This document shows, piece by piece, positions 23,789-31,404 of a DNA stretch of 64,000 nucleotides. Origin of the DNA: RGIG4608 sp045643885. Lineage in GTDB: Bacteria; Bacillota; Clostridia; Oscillospirales; CAG-272. The translations under genes and the position numbers were made by a program. Location of the stretch: the NCBI GenBank assembly GCA_045643885.1, contig JAZRFY010000014.1, positions 24,650 to 88,649 of the forward strand, read 5' to 3'. Every line of letters begins with the position of its first letter. Position 1 is the stretch's first letter. The notes below the pieces were generated by a model, which was given only the letters and a program-made list of their open reading frames with translations, did no database searches and was not told the origin of the DNA.

Positions 23789-24754
23789 TTAAAGTAATTT
23801 GTTAAGGTTCTTGAATACTGCTTCAGCGTCTGCAACGATACCGAGGTTAGCAACCTTGAAGATGGGTGCGTTCTTATCAGTATTTACTGCAACGATGAAT
23901 TCGGATTCTTCCATACCTGCAAGGTGCTGAATAGCACCGCTGATACCGAATGCAAGATATGCCTCGGGACGAACTGTCTTACCTGTCTGTCCTACCTGGC
24001 GAGCATGCTCAACGATACCTGCGTCAACAAGTGTTCTGGAAGCAGAAACTGTTGCCTTAAGCTTGTGTGCAACCTCGTGTGCGCTGTCGATGTTCTTAAC
24101 ACCACGACCGCAGGATACAAGAATCTTTGCATCCTCGATGTTTGCCTCTGCCTTTTCGGACTTAACCTCTTCAATAACAGTTACTGCAAACTTGGATGTA
24201 TCCCATTCAATGCTCTCAACTACGATCTCACCTGTGCGGGATGCGTCTGCTTCAAGCTTCTTCATAACGCCGGGACGTACTGTTGACATCTGAGGACGGT
24301 GGTCGGGACAAATGATAGTTGCAAAAAGGTTACCGCCAAAAGCAGGTCTTGTCATGAAGAGATTGCCCTCTTCATCCATTTCAAGCTTTGTGCAGTCAGC
24401 TGTAAGACCTGTCTTAAGTCTTGCAGAAAGTCTGGGTGCAAGATCACGGCCAATGCTTGTAGCTCCGAAGAGGATTACGTTGGGCTCGTACTTTCTTGCG
24501 ATATATGTAACTGCCTGAGCATAGGGTTCAGTTACGAATTTTTCAAGATTTTCGTCGTCAACGACGTAAACGCCGTCAGCTCCGTGTGCGATAAGAGTCT
24601 GTGCCTTATCCTTTACGTTGTGTCCAAGAAGGACTGCATTTACTTTTTCGCCTGTCTTTTCGGCAAGCTCTCTTGCAACGCCGAGAAGCTCAAGAGCAAC
24701 GCTCTGCACTTCACCGTCACGCTGTTCGCAGAATACCCAAATATTCTTTGCCAT
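23789..24754 (-). CDS. etfA: Electron transfer flavoprotein subunit alpha
   Basis: A 321-residue EtfA. The C-terminal FAD-binding segment RQVGQTGKTVRPEAYLAFGISGAIQHLAGM is intact. The N-terminal half is the usual Rossmann-like ETF domain (HGADGVYVVDDENLEKF). With EtfB it takes electrons from the acyl-CoA dehydrogenase encoded upstream, or in the butyryl-CoA direction bifurcates NADH electrons to ferredoxin. Direction cannot be read from sequence. AAGGAGGTACTG precedes the start; 14 bases separate it from etfB. Confidence 0.95.
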   Translation of the reverse strand: MAKNIWVFCEQRDGEVQSVALELLGVARELAEKTGEKVNAVLLGHNVKDKAQTLIAHGADGVYVVDDENLEKFVTEPYAQAVTYIARKYEPNVILFGATSIGRDLAPRLSARLKTGLTADCTKLEMDEEGNLFMTRPAFGGNLFATIICPDHRPQMSTVRPGVMKKLEADASRTGEIVVESIEWDTSKFAVTVIEEVKSEKAEANIEDAKILVSCGRGVKNIDSAHEVAHKLKATVSASRTLVDAGIVEHARQVGQTGKTVRPEAYLAFGISGAIQHLAGMEESEFIVAVNTDKNAPIFKVANLGIVADAEAVFKNLNKLL

Positions 24755-24768
24755 TGTTCAGTACCTCC

Positions 24769-25554
24769 TTAAATAAGATGACGGCCCTTAAGCGCGTCAA
24801 CGATCGCCTTAGCGGCAGATTCGGGATCGAGCTCAAGAGTTTCGATTGTTTTGTCAAACTGCTTTGTTGCTGTGGACTTAACCTTAGTGGGTGAACCGCC
24901 AAGACCGATGTCGTCCTTATTGATGTCAAGATCAGCAAATGTGATGATGCCGATCTCCTTCTCATCCTGACCTACGATATCCCAAACGTTCATGTATCTG
25001 GGCTTTGAAAGTGAGGAAAGGATAGTTACAAGGCACATGCCCTTAACCTTAAGTGTCTGATATCTGTCCTCGAATTCTCTCTTAACGATGAGAGCATCAC
25101 ATTCTGTGCAGTAGTCAACTGCTGCAGCATATGTGATCTGAGGGATACCAAGATGCTCAGCGATCTGAGGACCAACCTGAGCTGTGTCACCGTCGATAGC
25201 CTGACGGCCACAGAATACAACGTCCGCACCGAGCTTTTTGATAGCGCCTGCGATGATTGTGGATGTTGCAAGTGTGTCAGAGCCTGCAAATGCTCTGTCT
25301 GTAAGAAGGAATGCCTCGTCAGCACCCATAGCAAGAGCCTCGCGCAATGCCTTTTCTGCCTGAGCAGGGCCCATTGTGATTACTGTTACTGTTGCGCCAA
25401 CCTTTTCCTTGAGCTGAAGAGCTGCCTCAATAGCTGTCTTATCATCGGGGTTGATGATACTGGGAACACCGTCACGCTTAAGTGTATTTGTTACGGGATC
25501 GATTTTGATCTCGGTTGTATTGGGAACCTGTTTAATACATACGATTATTTTCAT
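24769..25554 (-). CDS. etfB: Electron transfer flavoprotein subunit beta
   Basis: A 261-residue EtfB: MKIIVCIKQVPNTTEIKIDP start, ALAMGADEAFLLTDRAFAGSDTLATS and FCGRQAIDGDTAQVGPQIAEHL, typical of clostridial ETFs that partner butyryl-CoA dehydrogenase. Lies 12 bases behind the acyl-CoA dehydrogenase, giving the common acd-etfB-etfA order. Confidence 0.95.
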   Translation of the reverse strand: MKIIVCIKQVPNTTEIKIDPVTNTLKRDGVPSIINPDDKTAIEAALQLKEKVGATVTVITMGPAQAEKALREALAMGADEAFLLTDRAFAGSDTLATSTIIAGAIKKLGADVVFCGRQAIDGDTAQVGPQIAEHLGIPQITYAAAVDYCTECDALIVKREFEDRYQTLKVKGMCLVTILSSLSKPRYMNVWDIVGQDEKEIGIITFADLDINKDDIGLGGSPTKVKSTATKQFDKTIETLELDPESAAKAIVDALKGRHLI

Positions 25555-25566
25555 TTTCGTTCATCC

Positions 25567-26703
25567 TCACTTTCTAAGGAGTGCGCCGGAGATAACCATT
25601 CTCTGAACTTCACTTGTACCTTCATAGATTTCGGTGATCTTTGCGTCACGCATCATTCTCTCAACGGGATATTCACGAGTATAACCGTAACCGCCGTGGA
25701 GCTGAACAGCCTTTGTTGTAACCTCCATAGCTGTTTCTGCTGCAAAGAGCTTAGCCTGAGCAGCTGCAACGGAGAGTGTGGGAAGCTTTCTTGACTTAGC
25801 GTCAACTGCAGCATATACAAGACCTCTTGCAGCAGCTGTCTTTGTTGCCATATCTGCAAGCTGGAACTGTGTATTCTGGAATGCAGAAATGCTTCTGCCA
25901 AACTGCTTTCTTGACTTAACGTAAGCGATTGTTGTATCAAGAGCACCCTCAGCAATACCGAGAGCCTGTGCTGCGATACCGATACGGCCGCCGTCAAGTG
26001 TCTTCATAGCGATCTTAAAGCCGTCGCCACGCTTACCGAGAAGGTTTTCCTTAGGAACCTTAACGTTGTCAAAGATAAGCTCGCATGTGGATGAACCGCG
26101 AATACCCATCTTCTTTTCCTTCTTACCTACAGAGAAGCCCTCGAATGCGGATTCAACGATGAATGCGCTCATTTCAGGTCCCTTAGGTGTCTTTCCTGTA
26201 ATAGCAATGATGATATATGTAGAAGCGTAGCCTGCGTTTGTGATGAAGATCTTGCTACCGTTAAGAAGGTAGTGATCCTCCATCTCAACTGCTACTGTCT
26301 GCTGGTTAGCAGCGTCTGTACCTGCATTAGGCTCTGTAAGACCGAATGCACCGATCTTTCTACCTGTTGCAAGGTCGGGAAGATATTTCTTTCTCTGATC
26401 CTCTGTGCCGTACTCAAGAATGGGAGCAACGCAAAGAGATGTGTGTGCTGAAAGGATAACGCCTGTTGTGCCGCAGTGCTTGGAAAGCTCCTCTACTGCA
26501 GAGATGTACATGTAGTAGTCACCGCCTGCACCCTCGTATTCCTTAGGAACGATGATACCCATAAGGCCCATCTTTGCCATCTTTTCAACAGTTTCAGCGG
26601 GAAAACGCTCCTGCTCATCAACCTCTTGTGCAAGAGGCTTAACTTCTGCTTCAGCGAAATCCTTGATCATCTGTTCGAACAGAATTGATTTGTAATTTGC
26701 CAT
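25567..26703 (-). CDS. Acyl-CoA dehydrogenase (butyryl-CoA dehydrogenase type)
   Basis: A 378-residue flavoenzyme that interconverts acyl-CoA and trans-2-enoyl-CoA. FGLTEPNAGTDA, the FAD-binding segment ITNAGYASTYIIIA, KMGIRGSSTCELIFDNVKVP and the catalytic Glu in ITEIYEGTSEVQRMVI are all present. The start at 26703 is chosen because AAGGAGG precedes it; an in-frame start 33 bases upstream has no ribosome site. Adjacent etfBA shows its electron partner. Chain-length preference is unknown, although short-chain enzymes are the closest by eye. Confidence 0.94.
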   Translation of the reverse strand: MANYKSILFEQMIKDFAEAEVKPLAQEVDEQERFPAETVEKMAKMGLMGIIVPKEYEGAGGDYYMYISAVEELSKHCGTTGVILSAHTSLCVAPILEYGTEDQRKKYLPDLATGRKIGAFGLTEPNAGTDAANQQTVAVEMEDHYLLNGSKIFITNAGYASTYIIIAITGKTPKGPEMSAFIVESAFEGFSVGKKEKKMGIRGSSTCELIFDNVKVPKENLLGKRGDGFKIAMKTLDGGRIGIAAQALGIAEGALDTTIAYVKSRKQFGRSISAFQNTQFQLADMATKTAAARGLVYAAVDAKSRKLPTLSVAAAQAKLFAAETAMEVTTKAVQLHGGYGYTREYPVERMMRDAKITEIYEGTSEVQRMVISGALLRK

Positions 26704-26789
26704 TTTAATTTCCTCCTTGGAAAAACGGTTCCCCATTTTCCCGTTTTTATTATTTTTTTATTTCACAAATTGACGGGTCGCAAAGCAAA

Positions 26790-27191
26790 TCAGAACTTAA
26801 CAGTTGCCATGCCTGCGATAACAACCTTGCCATCCTGATTGTAGCAAGTTGTGTTGAGCTTGACGATGTGCTTATCCTCACGGATTTCAGCAATCTCGCA
26901 CTCTGCTGTGATTGTGTCACCAAGGAATACGGGAGCTGTAAACTTAAGCTCCTGTCCAAGATAGATTGTACCGGGACCGGGGAGCTTGTTTGCAAGAACT
27001 GCGGAAATGAGACCTGATGTGAGAATACCGTGAACGATTCTCCTACCAAAGATTGTTGTCTTTGCATATTCCTCATCAAGGTGGATGGGGTTAATGTCAA
27101 GGCTCACCTCTGCAAAAGCTCTGAGATCTGCATCGGTAAATGTTTTTTGTACGGACGCTTTCTGTCCTACGTAAAGTTCGTTGAATGTCAT
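26790..27191 (-). CDS. MaoC-family (R)-specific enoyl-CoA hydratase
   Basis: A 133-residue hot-dog-fold hydratase of the PhaJ/MaoC type. Catalytic Asp and His lie in DINPIHLDEEYA, with the following GRRIVHGILTSGLIS typical of the family. It adds water to trans-2-enoyl-CoA to give (R)-3-hydroxyacyl-CoA. It is the first gene of the operon, in the place where clostridia usually have crotonase. The start at 27191 follows GGAGGAAAAATAT; the start at 27212 would cover this site and the operator. Confidence 0.92.
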   Translation of the reverse strand: MTFNELYVGQKASVQKTFTDADLRAFAEVSLDINPIHLDEEYAKTTIFGRRIVHGILTSGLISAVLANKLPGPGTIYLGQELKFTAPVFLGDTITAECEIAEIREDKHIVKLNTTCYNQDGKVVIAGMATVKF

Positions 27192-27213
27192 ATATTTTTC
27201 CTCCATTTTCAAA

Positions 27214-27234
27214 AATATGAATAATGTTCATATT
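27214..27234. promoter_or_regulatory. Palindromic operator of the operon
   Basis: AATATGAA (27214-27221), TAATG, TTCATATT (27227-27234): a perfect eight-base inverted repeat placed just downstream of the operon's -10 box, where a bound repressor blocks transcription. The divergent TetR-type gene is the obvious candidate. Confidence 0.75.
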
Positions 27235-27245
27235 CACTTTCTTAT

Positions 27246-27274
27246 ATTATATATAATTTTTCATTCTTTGTCAA
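27246..27274 (-). promoter_or_regulatory. Promoter of the 15-gene operon
   Basis: Minus-strand TTGACA (27274-27269), 17-base spacer, TATAAT (27251-27246): a consensus promoter whose start site should fall at the edge of the palindrome. Confidence 0.88.
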
Positions 27275-27370
27275 GAATTTAGAAAACAATTTAACATTTA
27301 TACACATATTTAGTGAAAAGTATACAAAAAATACACCCAATAACTATTGCAAATCACGAAACAAATCAAC

Positions 27371-27399
27371 TTGAATTTTATGTGGAAAAATGTTATAAT
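27371..27399 (+). promoter_or_regulatory. Promoter of the TetR-type regulator
   Basis: TTGAAT (27371-27376), 17-base spacer, TATAAT (27394-27399). Confidence 0.78.
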
Positions 27400-27430
27400 A
27401 TTCGTAATTACTGATAAAGGAAACTGCTTA

Positions 27431-28048
27431 ATGGAAAATTACATTGCCAAAGGTATAAACCTGCCCAAAACAAAGCTCGGTTTAGCTAAAATGAACAAAT
27501 TGCTCGACGTTGCTGAAGATCTTTTCAACAGCAAAGGCTTCCATGCCACATCCATATCCGATATATGTCGTGCAGCAGGCACTGCAGTGGGCACTTTCTA
27601 TATATATTTCGAAACAAAAACGGACGTTTATCGCTATCTTATGTGGAAATATCAGATAAAGATCAAGTCCCTTCTGGCAGAAAGTATAAAAGGCTGCAAA
27701 ACCCGTTTCGAGATGGAGCGCAAAGGCATAAAATGCTTTATTAAGTTTGCTATGCAAACTCCTAATGTTTATAACATTATCTGGGGCTCCCTCTCCATCG
27801 ATCAAAAACTCTTTAACGACTACTACATCTCCTTTGCAGAAAGCTATGCAAGGGCGCTCTCAAAATTCCCTGACGAGATAAGCACAAGTGATCACTCCAC
27901 AGTGGCATATATACTCATGGGAATCTCTAACTTTGTGGGACTTAAAGCCATGTTTGAAGGCATGAGTGATGAGGATATCGATGCCGTAATCGACAACACC
28001 ATAATGCCCGCACTTTCAACGGGAATTTTCAAAAATTGTGAAAAATAA
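27431..28048 (+). CDS. TetR-family transcriptional regulator
   Basis: A 205-residue regulator divergent from the operon. The N-terminal DNA-binding domain is clear: LDVAEDLFNSKGFHATSISDICRAAGTAVGTFYIYFETK (about 26-64). The remainder is an all-helical ligand domain of the kind that often binds acyl-CoAs in fatty-acid regulators. The start at 27431 follows AAAGGAAA and lies just downstream of its promoter; an upstream frame start at 27347 precedes the promoter. It most likely represses the divergent operon through the palindrome at 27214-27234 and is released by an acyl-CoA or related ligand. Confidence 0.88.
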   Translation: MENYIAKGINLPKTKLGLAKMNKLLDVAEDLFNSKGFHATSISDICRAAGTAVGTFYIYFETKTDVYRYLMWKYQIKIKSLLAESIKGCKTRFEMERKGIKCFIKFAMQTPNVYNIIWGSLSIDQKLFNDYYISFAESYARALSKFPDEISTSDHSTVAYILMGISNFVGLKAMFEGMSDEDIDAVIDNTIMPALSTGIFKNCEK

Positions 28049-28054
28049 ACAAAA

Positions 28055-28090
28055 AACGGAGGAAAAATATGTTCCTCCGTTGATTTTTTT
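28055..28090 (+). terminator. Terminator of the TetR gene
   Basis: AACGGAGGAA (28055-28064) pairs with TTCCTCCGTT (28072-28081), followed by GATTTTTTT. Confidence 0.82.
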
Positions 28091-28129
28091 ATTTTATGTG
28101 TAGAATATACAATTTTATTATTATTTTTA

Positions 28130-28158
28130 TTGACTTTTTGTGTATTTTATGATAAGAT
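28130..28158 (+). promoter_or_regulatory. Promoter of the riboswitch-like leader
   Basis: TTGACT (28130-28135), 17-base spacer, TAAGAT (28153-28158). Transcription should start near 28165, just before the aptamer. Confidence 0.75.
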
Positions 28159-28169
28159 GGATTCACAAT

Positions 28170-28263
28170 AATCAGGTATATGTCTATGATATGGATAGAT
28201 GTTTCTACGACCACCGATAATGGTTGACTACCGACTTAAGGTCCTTGGTGGTCGCCTTTTTTT
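28170..28263 (+). promoter_or_regulatory. Purine-riboswitch-like aptamer with overlapping terminator
   Basis: P2 TCTAT/ATAGA (28183-28187/28195-28199) encloses L2 GATATGG. J2/3 reads TGTTTCTAC. P3 GACCA/TGGTT (28209-28213/28221-28225) encloses L3 CCGATAA. J3/1 reads GACTAC with a C at the ligand-specifying position, which predicts a guanine-type ligand. P1 is short (GGTA/TACC). CGACCACC (28208-28215) can instead pair with GGTGGTCG (28247-28254) before T7, so aptamer folding should oppose termination and switch the gene on. Confidence 0.62.
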
Positions 28264-28397
28264 GTACCGATTTTTAAGCTTTAAACGGTATATGTGATAC
28301 GAAAATAACCGTCTTTTATATCATTCCCGATTAATATTCCACACAATGAATAATACCTACGTAATCTTGATAAAATCAATTGAAAGGAGATTTTTAT

Positions 28398-30098
28398 ATG
28401 AAATTATATATTGACGGACATATGGTCGAGCCAAAAGCCGATCAGTCCCTTTATGACATAGCTTGTGAGCTCGGTCTTATTCAGGGCAAGCTCTCAACCG
28501 ATCCCATCGTGGCAAAGCTTGCAGGTCGAGTTTTCACACTCAATTATATACCCTTGCGCTCCAAGGATATCACTCCCGATAGAGAATCCATCCGTCGTGC
28601 CGTTGAAGCAAGCGGAGGCAAGGTAAGACTTTTTAAATATGCCGATCCATCAGGTCGTGAGGCATACGTAAGAACTGCCCAGTTCATCCTCTTCCTTGCC
28701 ATTTCCAAGCTCTATCCCGATGCAGTGGCAAAGATGAGCTGCTCACTCGGTAATTCAATGTACTTCAACGTTTCAGGTGCTGACGGCTTCTCTGCTGACG
28801 ACCTTGCAAACGAGGTGCAAAGAATAGTTGACGAGGATATTCCCCTTCTCCGCCGCCGCATCCCCATCGATGAAGCCATCGAAAGATACACAAAGGCAGG
28901 TCAGGAGGATAAAACAAGACTCCTTAAATACCGTGGTAAGGACTACTTTACAATCTATGAGCACGAGGGCTATGCAGACTATTTCTACGGCGAGATGGCT
29001 CCTTCAACAAGCTTCCTTCGTTCTTGGAGCATAGTTGAAGCAAAGAACGGCTTTATTTTCGTTCTTCCCGATCCCAAAAATCCCGATAGAGTTTCAGTTT
29101 ATCGCGAGATGCCAAACTTCTTCAACATCTATTCCGAGGGTGAAAAATGGAGTGAGCTTATGGGCTGTGAAACACTTGCAGACTTGAATGAGCTTACCGA
29201 AAGTGGCAAAATAAGAGAGCTTATTCGCGTAAACGAGGCTTTGCACGAAAAGAGATTTTCACAAATTGCCGATATGGTCTGCGAACGAGGCGCAAAGGCA
29301 GTAATGCTTGCAGGTCCCAGCTCCTCAGGTAAAACAACAAGTGCCAACCGACTTGCAACTCAGCTTCGAGTTCACGGAAAGGCACCCATTCTTATGAGCC
29401 TTGACGATTACTATATCGATAGGGATAAAATTGCTCCCGGTCCCGACGGAAAGCTCGACCTTGAGCATATCAACACAATCGATACCGAGCTTTTCGGAAA
29501 GCACCTCAAGGAGCTTTTCGAGGGCAAGGAAGTAGAAATTCCTACCTTCAGCTTCAAGCTTGGAAAGAGAGTCTGGACAGGTCATAAGATGCAGCTTAAG
29601 GAAAACTCCGTTATCATCGTTGAAGGTATTCACGGCTTGAATCCCGTGCTTGTACCGAGCGACCTTGAAGCACACCTTGTTTTCAGAGTGTACGTAAGTC
29701 CCTTGCTCCCCTTGAACTTCGACTTTCATAACAGAATCCCCACAAGCACACTCAGATTGCTCAGAAGAACTGTTCGCGACTTCGAAAGCCGCGGATCAAG
29801 TGTTCAAAGAACTCTCGACATGTGGGAATCCGTTCGTCGAGGAGAGGAAAGATGGATATTCCCCTTCCAGGAGAATGCCGACGTTATCTTCAACAGCTCT
29901 ACTCTTTACGAGCTTGCCGTGATCAAGAAATATATTTATCCTTTGCTCAAGCAGGTTGATCCTGCAGACGAGTGCTATGACCAGGTTCGCGCGATGGTCG
30001 GACTCCTCAACTACGTTCGCGAGGCAGACGTTGAGGACGAGATTCCTCCCACAAGTATCGTAAGAGAATTCATCGGTGGAAATAGCTTTTACAGATAA
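28398..30098 (+). CDS. Nucleoside (uridine-type) kinase fused to ThrRS-like TGS and editing domains
   Basis: A 566-residue protein. Residues 1-60 resemble a TGS domain. Residues 80-240 resemble the ThrRS editing (SAD) domain, but its HxxxH zinc motif is replaced by R92 and F96 (compare RTAQF here with HTASH in the thrS of this window), so editing is lost. Residues 290-566 are a phosphoribulokinase/uridine-kinase domain with Walker A GPSSSGKTTS near 305, LDDYYID and a basic lid region. The family is known in anaerobes as a nucleoside kinase; the ThrRS-like part may bind an RNA or nucleoside. Start 28398 follows GAAAGGAGA. Control by a purine-type leader fits a nucleotide-salvage role. Confidence 0.85.
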   Translation: MKLYIDGHMVEPKADQSLYDIACELGLIQGKLSTDPIVAKLAGRVFTLNYIPLRSKDITPDRESIRRAVEASGGKVRLFKYADPSGREAYVRTAQFILFLAISKLYPDAVAKMSCSLGNSMYFNVSGADGFSADDLANEVQRIVDEDIPLLRRRIPIDEAIERYTKAGQEDKTRLLKYRGKDYFTIYEHEGYADYFYGEMAPSTSFLRSWSIVEAKNGFIFVLPDPKNPDRVSVYREMPNFFNIYSEGEKWSELMGCETLADLNELTESGKIRELIRVNEALHEKRFSQIADMVCERGAKAVMLAGPSSSGKTTSANRLATQLRVHGKAPILMSLDDYYIDRDKIAPGPDGKLDLEHINTIDTELFGKHLKELFEGKEVEIPTFSFKLGKRVWTGHKMQLKENSVIIVEGIHGLNPVLVPSDLEAHLVFRVYVSPLLPLNFDFHNRIPTSTLRLLRRTVRDFESRGSSVQRTLDMWESVRRGEERWIFPFQENADVIFNSSTLYELAVIKKYIYPLLKQVDPADECYDQVRAMVGLLNYVREADVEDEIPPTSIVREFIGGNSFYR

Positions 30099-30158
30099 CT
30101 CTTTTAACAATTCGCTTAATTCAAAATTCTTAAAGAATAGATAATGTTATAATCAAAA

Positions 30159-30192
30159 ACTCCCCCTGCGACTCATCGTGGGGGAGTTTTTT
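30159..30192 (+). terminator. Terminator of the nucleoside kinase
   Basis: ACTCCCCC (30159-30166) pairs with GGGGGAGT (30180-30187), followed by T5. The remaining sequence up to lexA is A-rich leader without a gene. Confidence 0.82.
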
Positions 30193-30284
30193 GCTTGTTA
30201 CCCATATATAAATCAGCTGATTCCCCAAAAAAACAAGCCATCTTTCTTCAAAAAAGAAAAATTTCAAAAAAATTCAAAAAATAT

Positions 30285-30324
30285 TGAACAAATGTTTGCA
30301 TTTTGTGAAAATATGTGTTATAAT
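30285..30324 (+). promoter_or_regulatory. lexA promoter with SOS box
   Basis: TTGCAT (30296-30301), 17-base spacer, TATAAT (30319-30324). TGAAC-AAAT-GTTTG (30285-30298) is one base off the Firmicute LexA box GAAC-N4-GTTC and overlaps the -35 element, so LexA should repress its own gene. Confidence 0.8.
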
Positions 30325-30355
30325 GATATCAGAAATGAAAATCAGGAGAAGATTT

Positions 30356-30967
30356 ATGAAAAATAATGAACTCAGCAAAAAAGAAAAATTAGTATTTGAC
30401 TACCTTGTAAAAAGCATAAATGAAAACGGATTTGCACCCTCAGTGCGCGATATCGGCGCTTCTCTTGGAATCAAGAGCACATCAAGTGTACACCTCTATT
30501 TGCACAACCTTGAATCCAAGGGCTTTATCGAGCAGGATGCAGGCAAAAGAAGAACTCTTCGTATCTGTGCCCCCTATGCGCAGGGCTTTGGCAAGGTTCC
30601 CCTTCTCGGCTCCATCACTGCAGGATCTCCCATCCTGGCAGTTGAAAACTTTGAAGGATACGTTGACCTTCCCTGGAACAGTGCTAAATATTCATCAAGC
30701 GAGCTTTTTGCCCTCAGAGTAAAGGGAGAGAGCATGATCGAAGCAGGAATTCTTGACGGTGACACCGTCATTGTAAGAAAAAGCTCCTATGCAGAAAACG
30801 GGCAAATCGTTGTTGCACTCATCGAAGACGAGGCAACTGTCAAGACGTTTTATCGCGAGGACGGACACTTCCGACTTCAGCCTCAAAACAGTACTATGCA
30901 GCCGATAATCGTCGAGGACGTTGCGCTTCTCGGTGTTGTTATCGCAAGCTTCAGACAGTACGAATAA
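30356..30967 (+). CDS. lexA: SOS repressor LexA
   Basis: A 203-residue LexA. The N-terminal winged helix (SVRDIGASLGIKSTSSVHLYLHNLESKGFIEQD, 29-61) binds the SOS box; the cleavage site is A89-G90 in ITAGSP; the catalytic Ser126 (GESMIEAGI) and Lys163 (ATVKTF) of the peptidase fold are intact. RecA-stimulated self-cleavage after DNA damage would release SOS genes. Start 30356 follows CAGGAGAAG; frame starts further upstream overlap the promoter. It is monocistronic. Within this window uvrC shows no obvious SOS box. Confidence 0.96.
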   Translation: MKNNELSKKEKLVFDYLVKSINENGFAPSVRDIGASLGIKSTSSVHLYLHNLESKGFIEQDAGKRRTLRICAPYAQGFGKVPLLGSITAGSPILAVENFEGYVDLPWNSAKYSSSELFALRVKGESMIEAGILDGDTVIVRKSSYAENGQIVVALIEDEATVKTFYREDGHFRLQPQNSTMQPIIVEDVALLGVVIASFRQYE

Positions 30968-30982
30968 AACAAAAATTGGCAA

Positions 30983-31015
30983 CATGGGGGCACTTTTGCC
31001 CCCGTGAAATTTTTT
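30983..31015 (+). terminator. lexA terminator
   Basis: CATGGGGGCA (30983-30992) pairs with TGCCCCCGTG (30997-31006), followed by AAATTTTTTT. Confidence 0.85.
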
Positions 31016-31037
31016 TCAAAAAATTTCAAAAAAAGTA

Positions 31038-31065
31038 TTGACATTTTGAAAAAAAGGTGTATAAT
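31038..31065 (+). promoter_or_regulatory. Promoter of tRNA-Leu
   Basis: TTGACA (31038-31043), 16-base spacer, TATAAT (31060-31065). Confidence 0.85.
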
Positions 31066-31093
31066 ATCAGTGTTGTGTTAATAAACACGGCAT

Positions 31094-31176
31094 GCGAGAG
31101 TGGCGGAACAGGCAGACGCGCACGTTTGAGGGGCGTGTGGGAGACCGTACGGGTTCGATTCCCGTCTCTCGCACCA
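31094..31176 (+). tRNA. tRNA-Leu (anticodon GAG)
   Basis: Acceptor GCGAGAG (31094-31100) pairs with CTCTCGC, discriminator A, encoded CCA. The variable arm is long, as in class II tRNAs. The anticodon stem CACGT/GCGTG encloses TTGAGGG, giving GAG, which decodes CUC/CUU leucine codons. Confidence 0.93.
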
Positions 31177-31180
31177 ACAA

Positions 31181-31212
31181 AAAAGACCGAGTCAATCGAC
31201 TCGGTCTTTTTT
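31181..31212 (+). terminator. tRNA-Leu terminator
   Basis: AAAAGACCGAGTC (31181-31193) pairs with GACTCGGTCTTTT (31198-31210), then T's. Confidence 0.88.
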
Positions 31213-31226
31213 GTTGGTATAAGCGG

Positions 31227-31285
31227 TGTGGAATTTAATCCGTCACTCGAACGCTTGCGTTCGAGGATCGGGTGCGCAAATTCGG
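31227..31285 (+). repeat. GC-rich repeat, copy 1, behind tRNA-Leu
   Basis: This 59-base unit differs by one base from 31405-31463 and contains the palindrome CGAACGC-TT-GCGTTCG. Similarity continues about 30 bases further in looser form. No gene. Confidence 0.8.
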
Positions 31286-31347
31286 AGATGGGACGTTCCG
31301 CGCTTGCGTGGGAACTCCTCGACGAATTTAGCTCGCGTCAGCGAGCC

Positions 31348-31390
31348 TTCCCGTCTATCAACAAGGGAGTGCAAAAGCACTCCCTTTTCT
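31348..31390 (+). repeat. Decayed tRNA-Leu 3' end followed by a terminator
   Basis: TTCCCGTCTATCAACAA (31348-31364) matches the tRNA-Leu 3' end except for one change and a five-base deletion. AAGGGAGTGC (31363-31372) pairs with GCACTCCCTT (31377-31386), then TTCTG. This repeats the order seen at the real tRNA: 3' end, then terminator. Confidence 0.5.
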
Positions 31391-31404
31391 GTTTTTGTCT
31401 GAGA

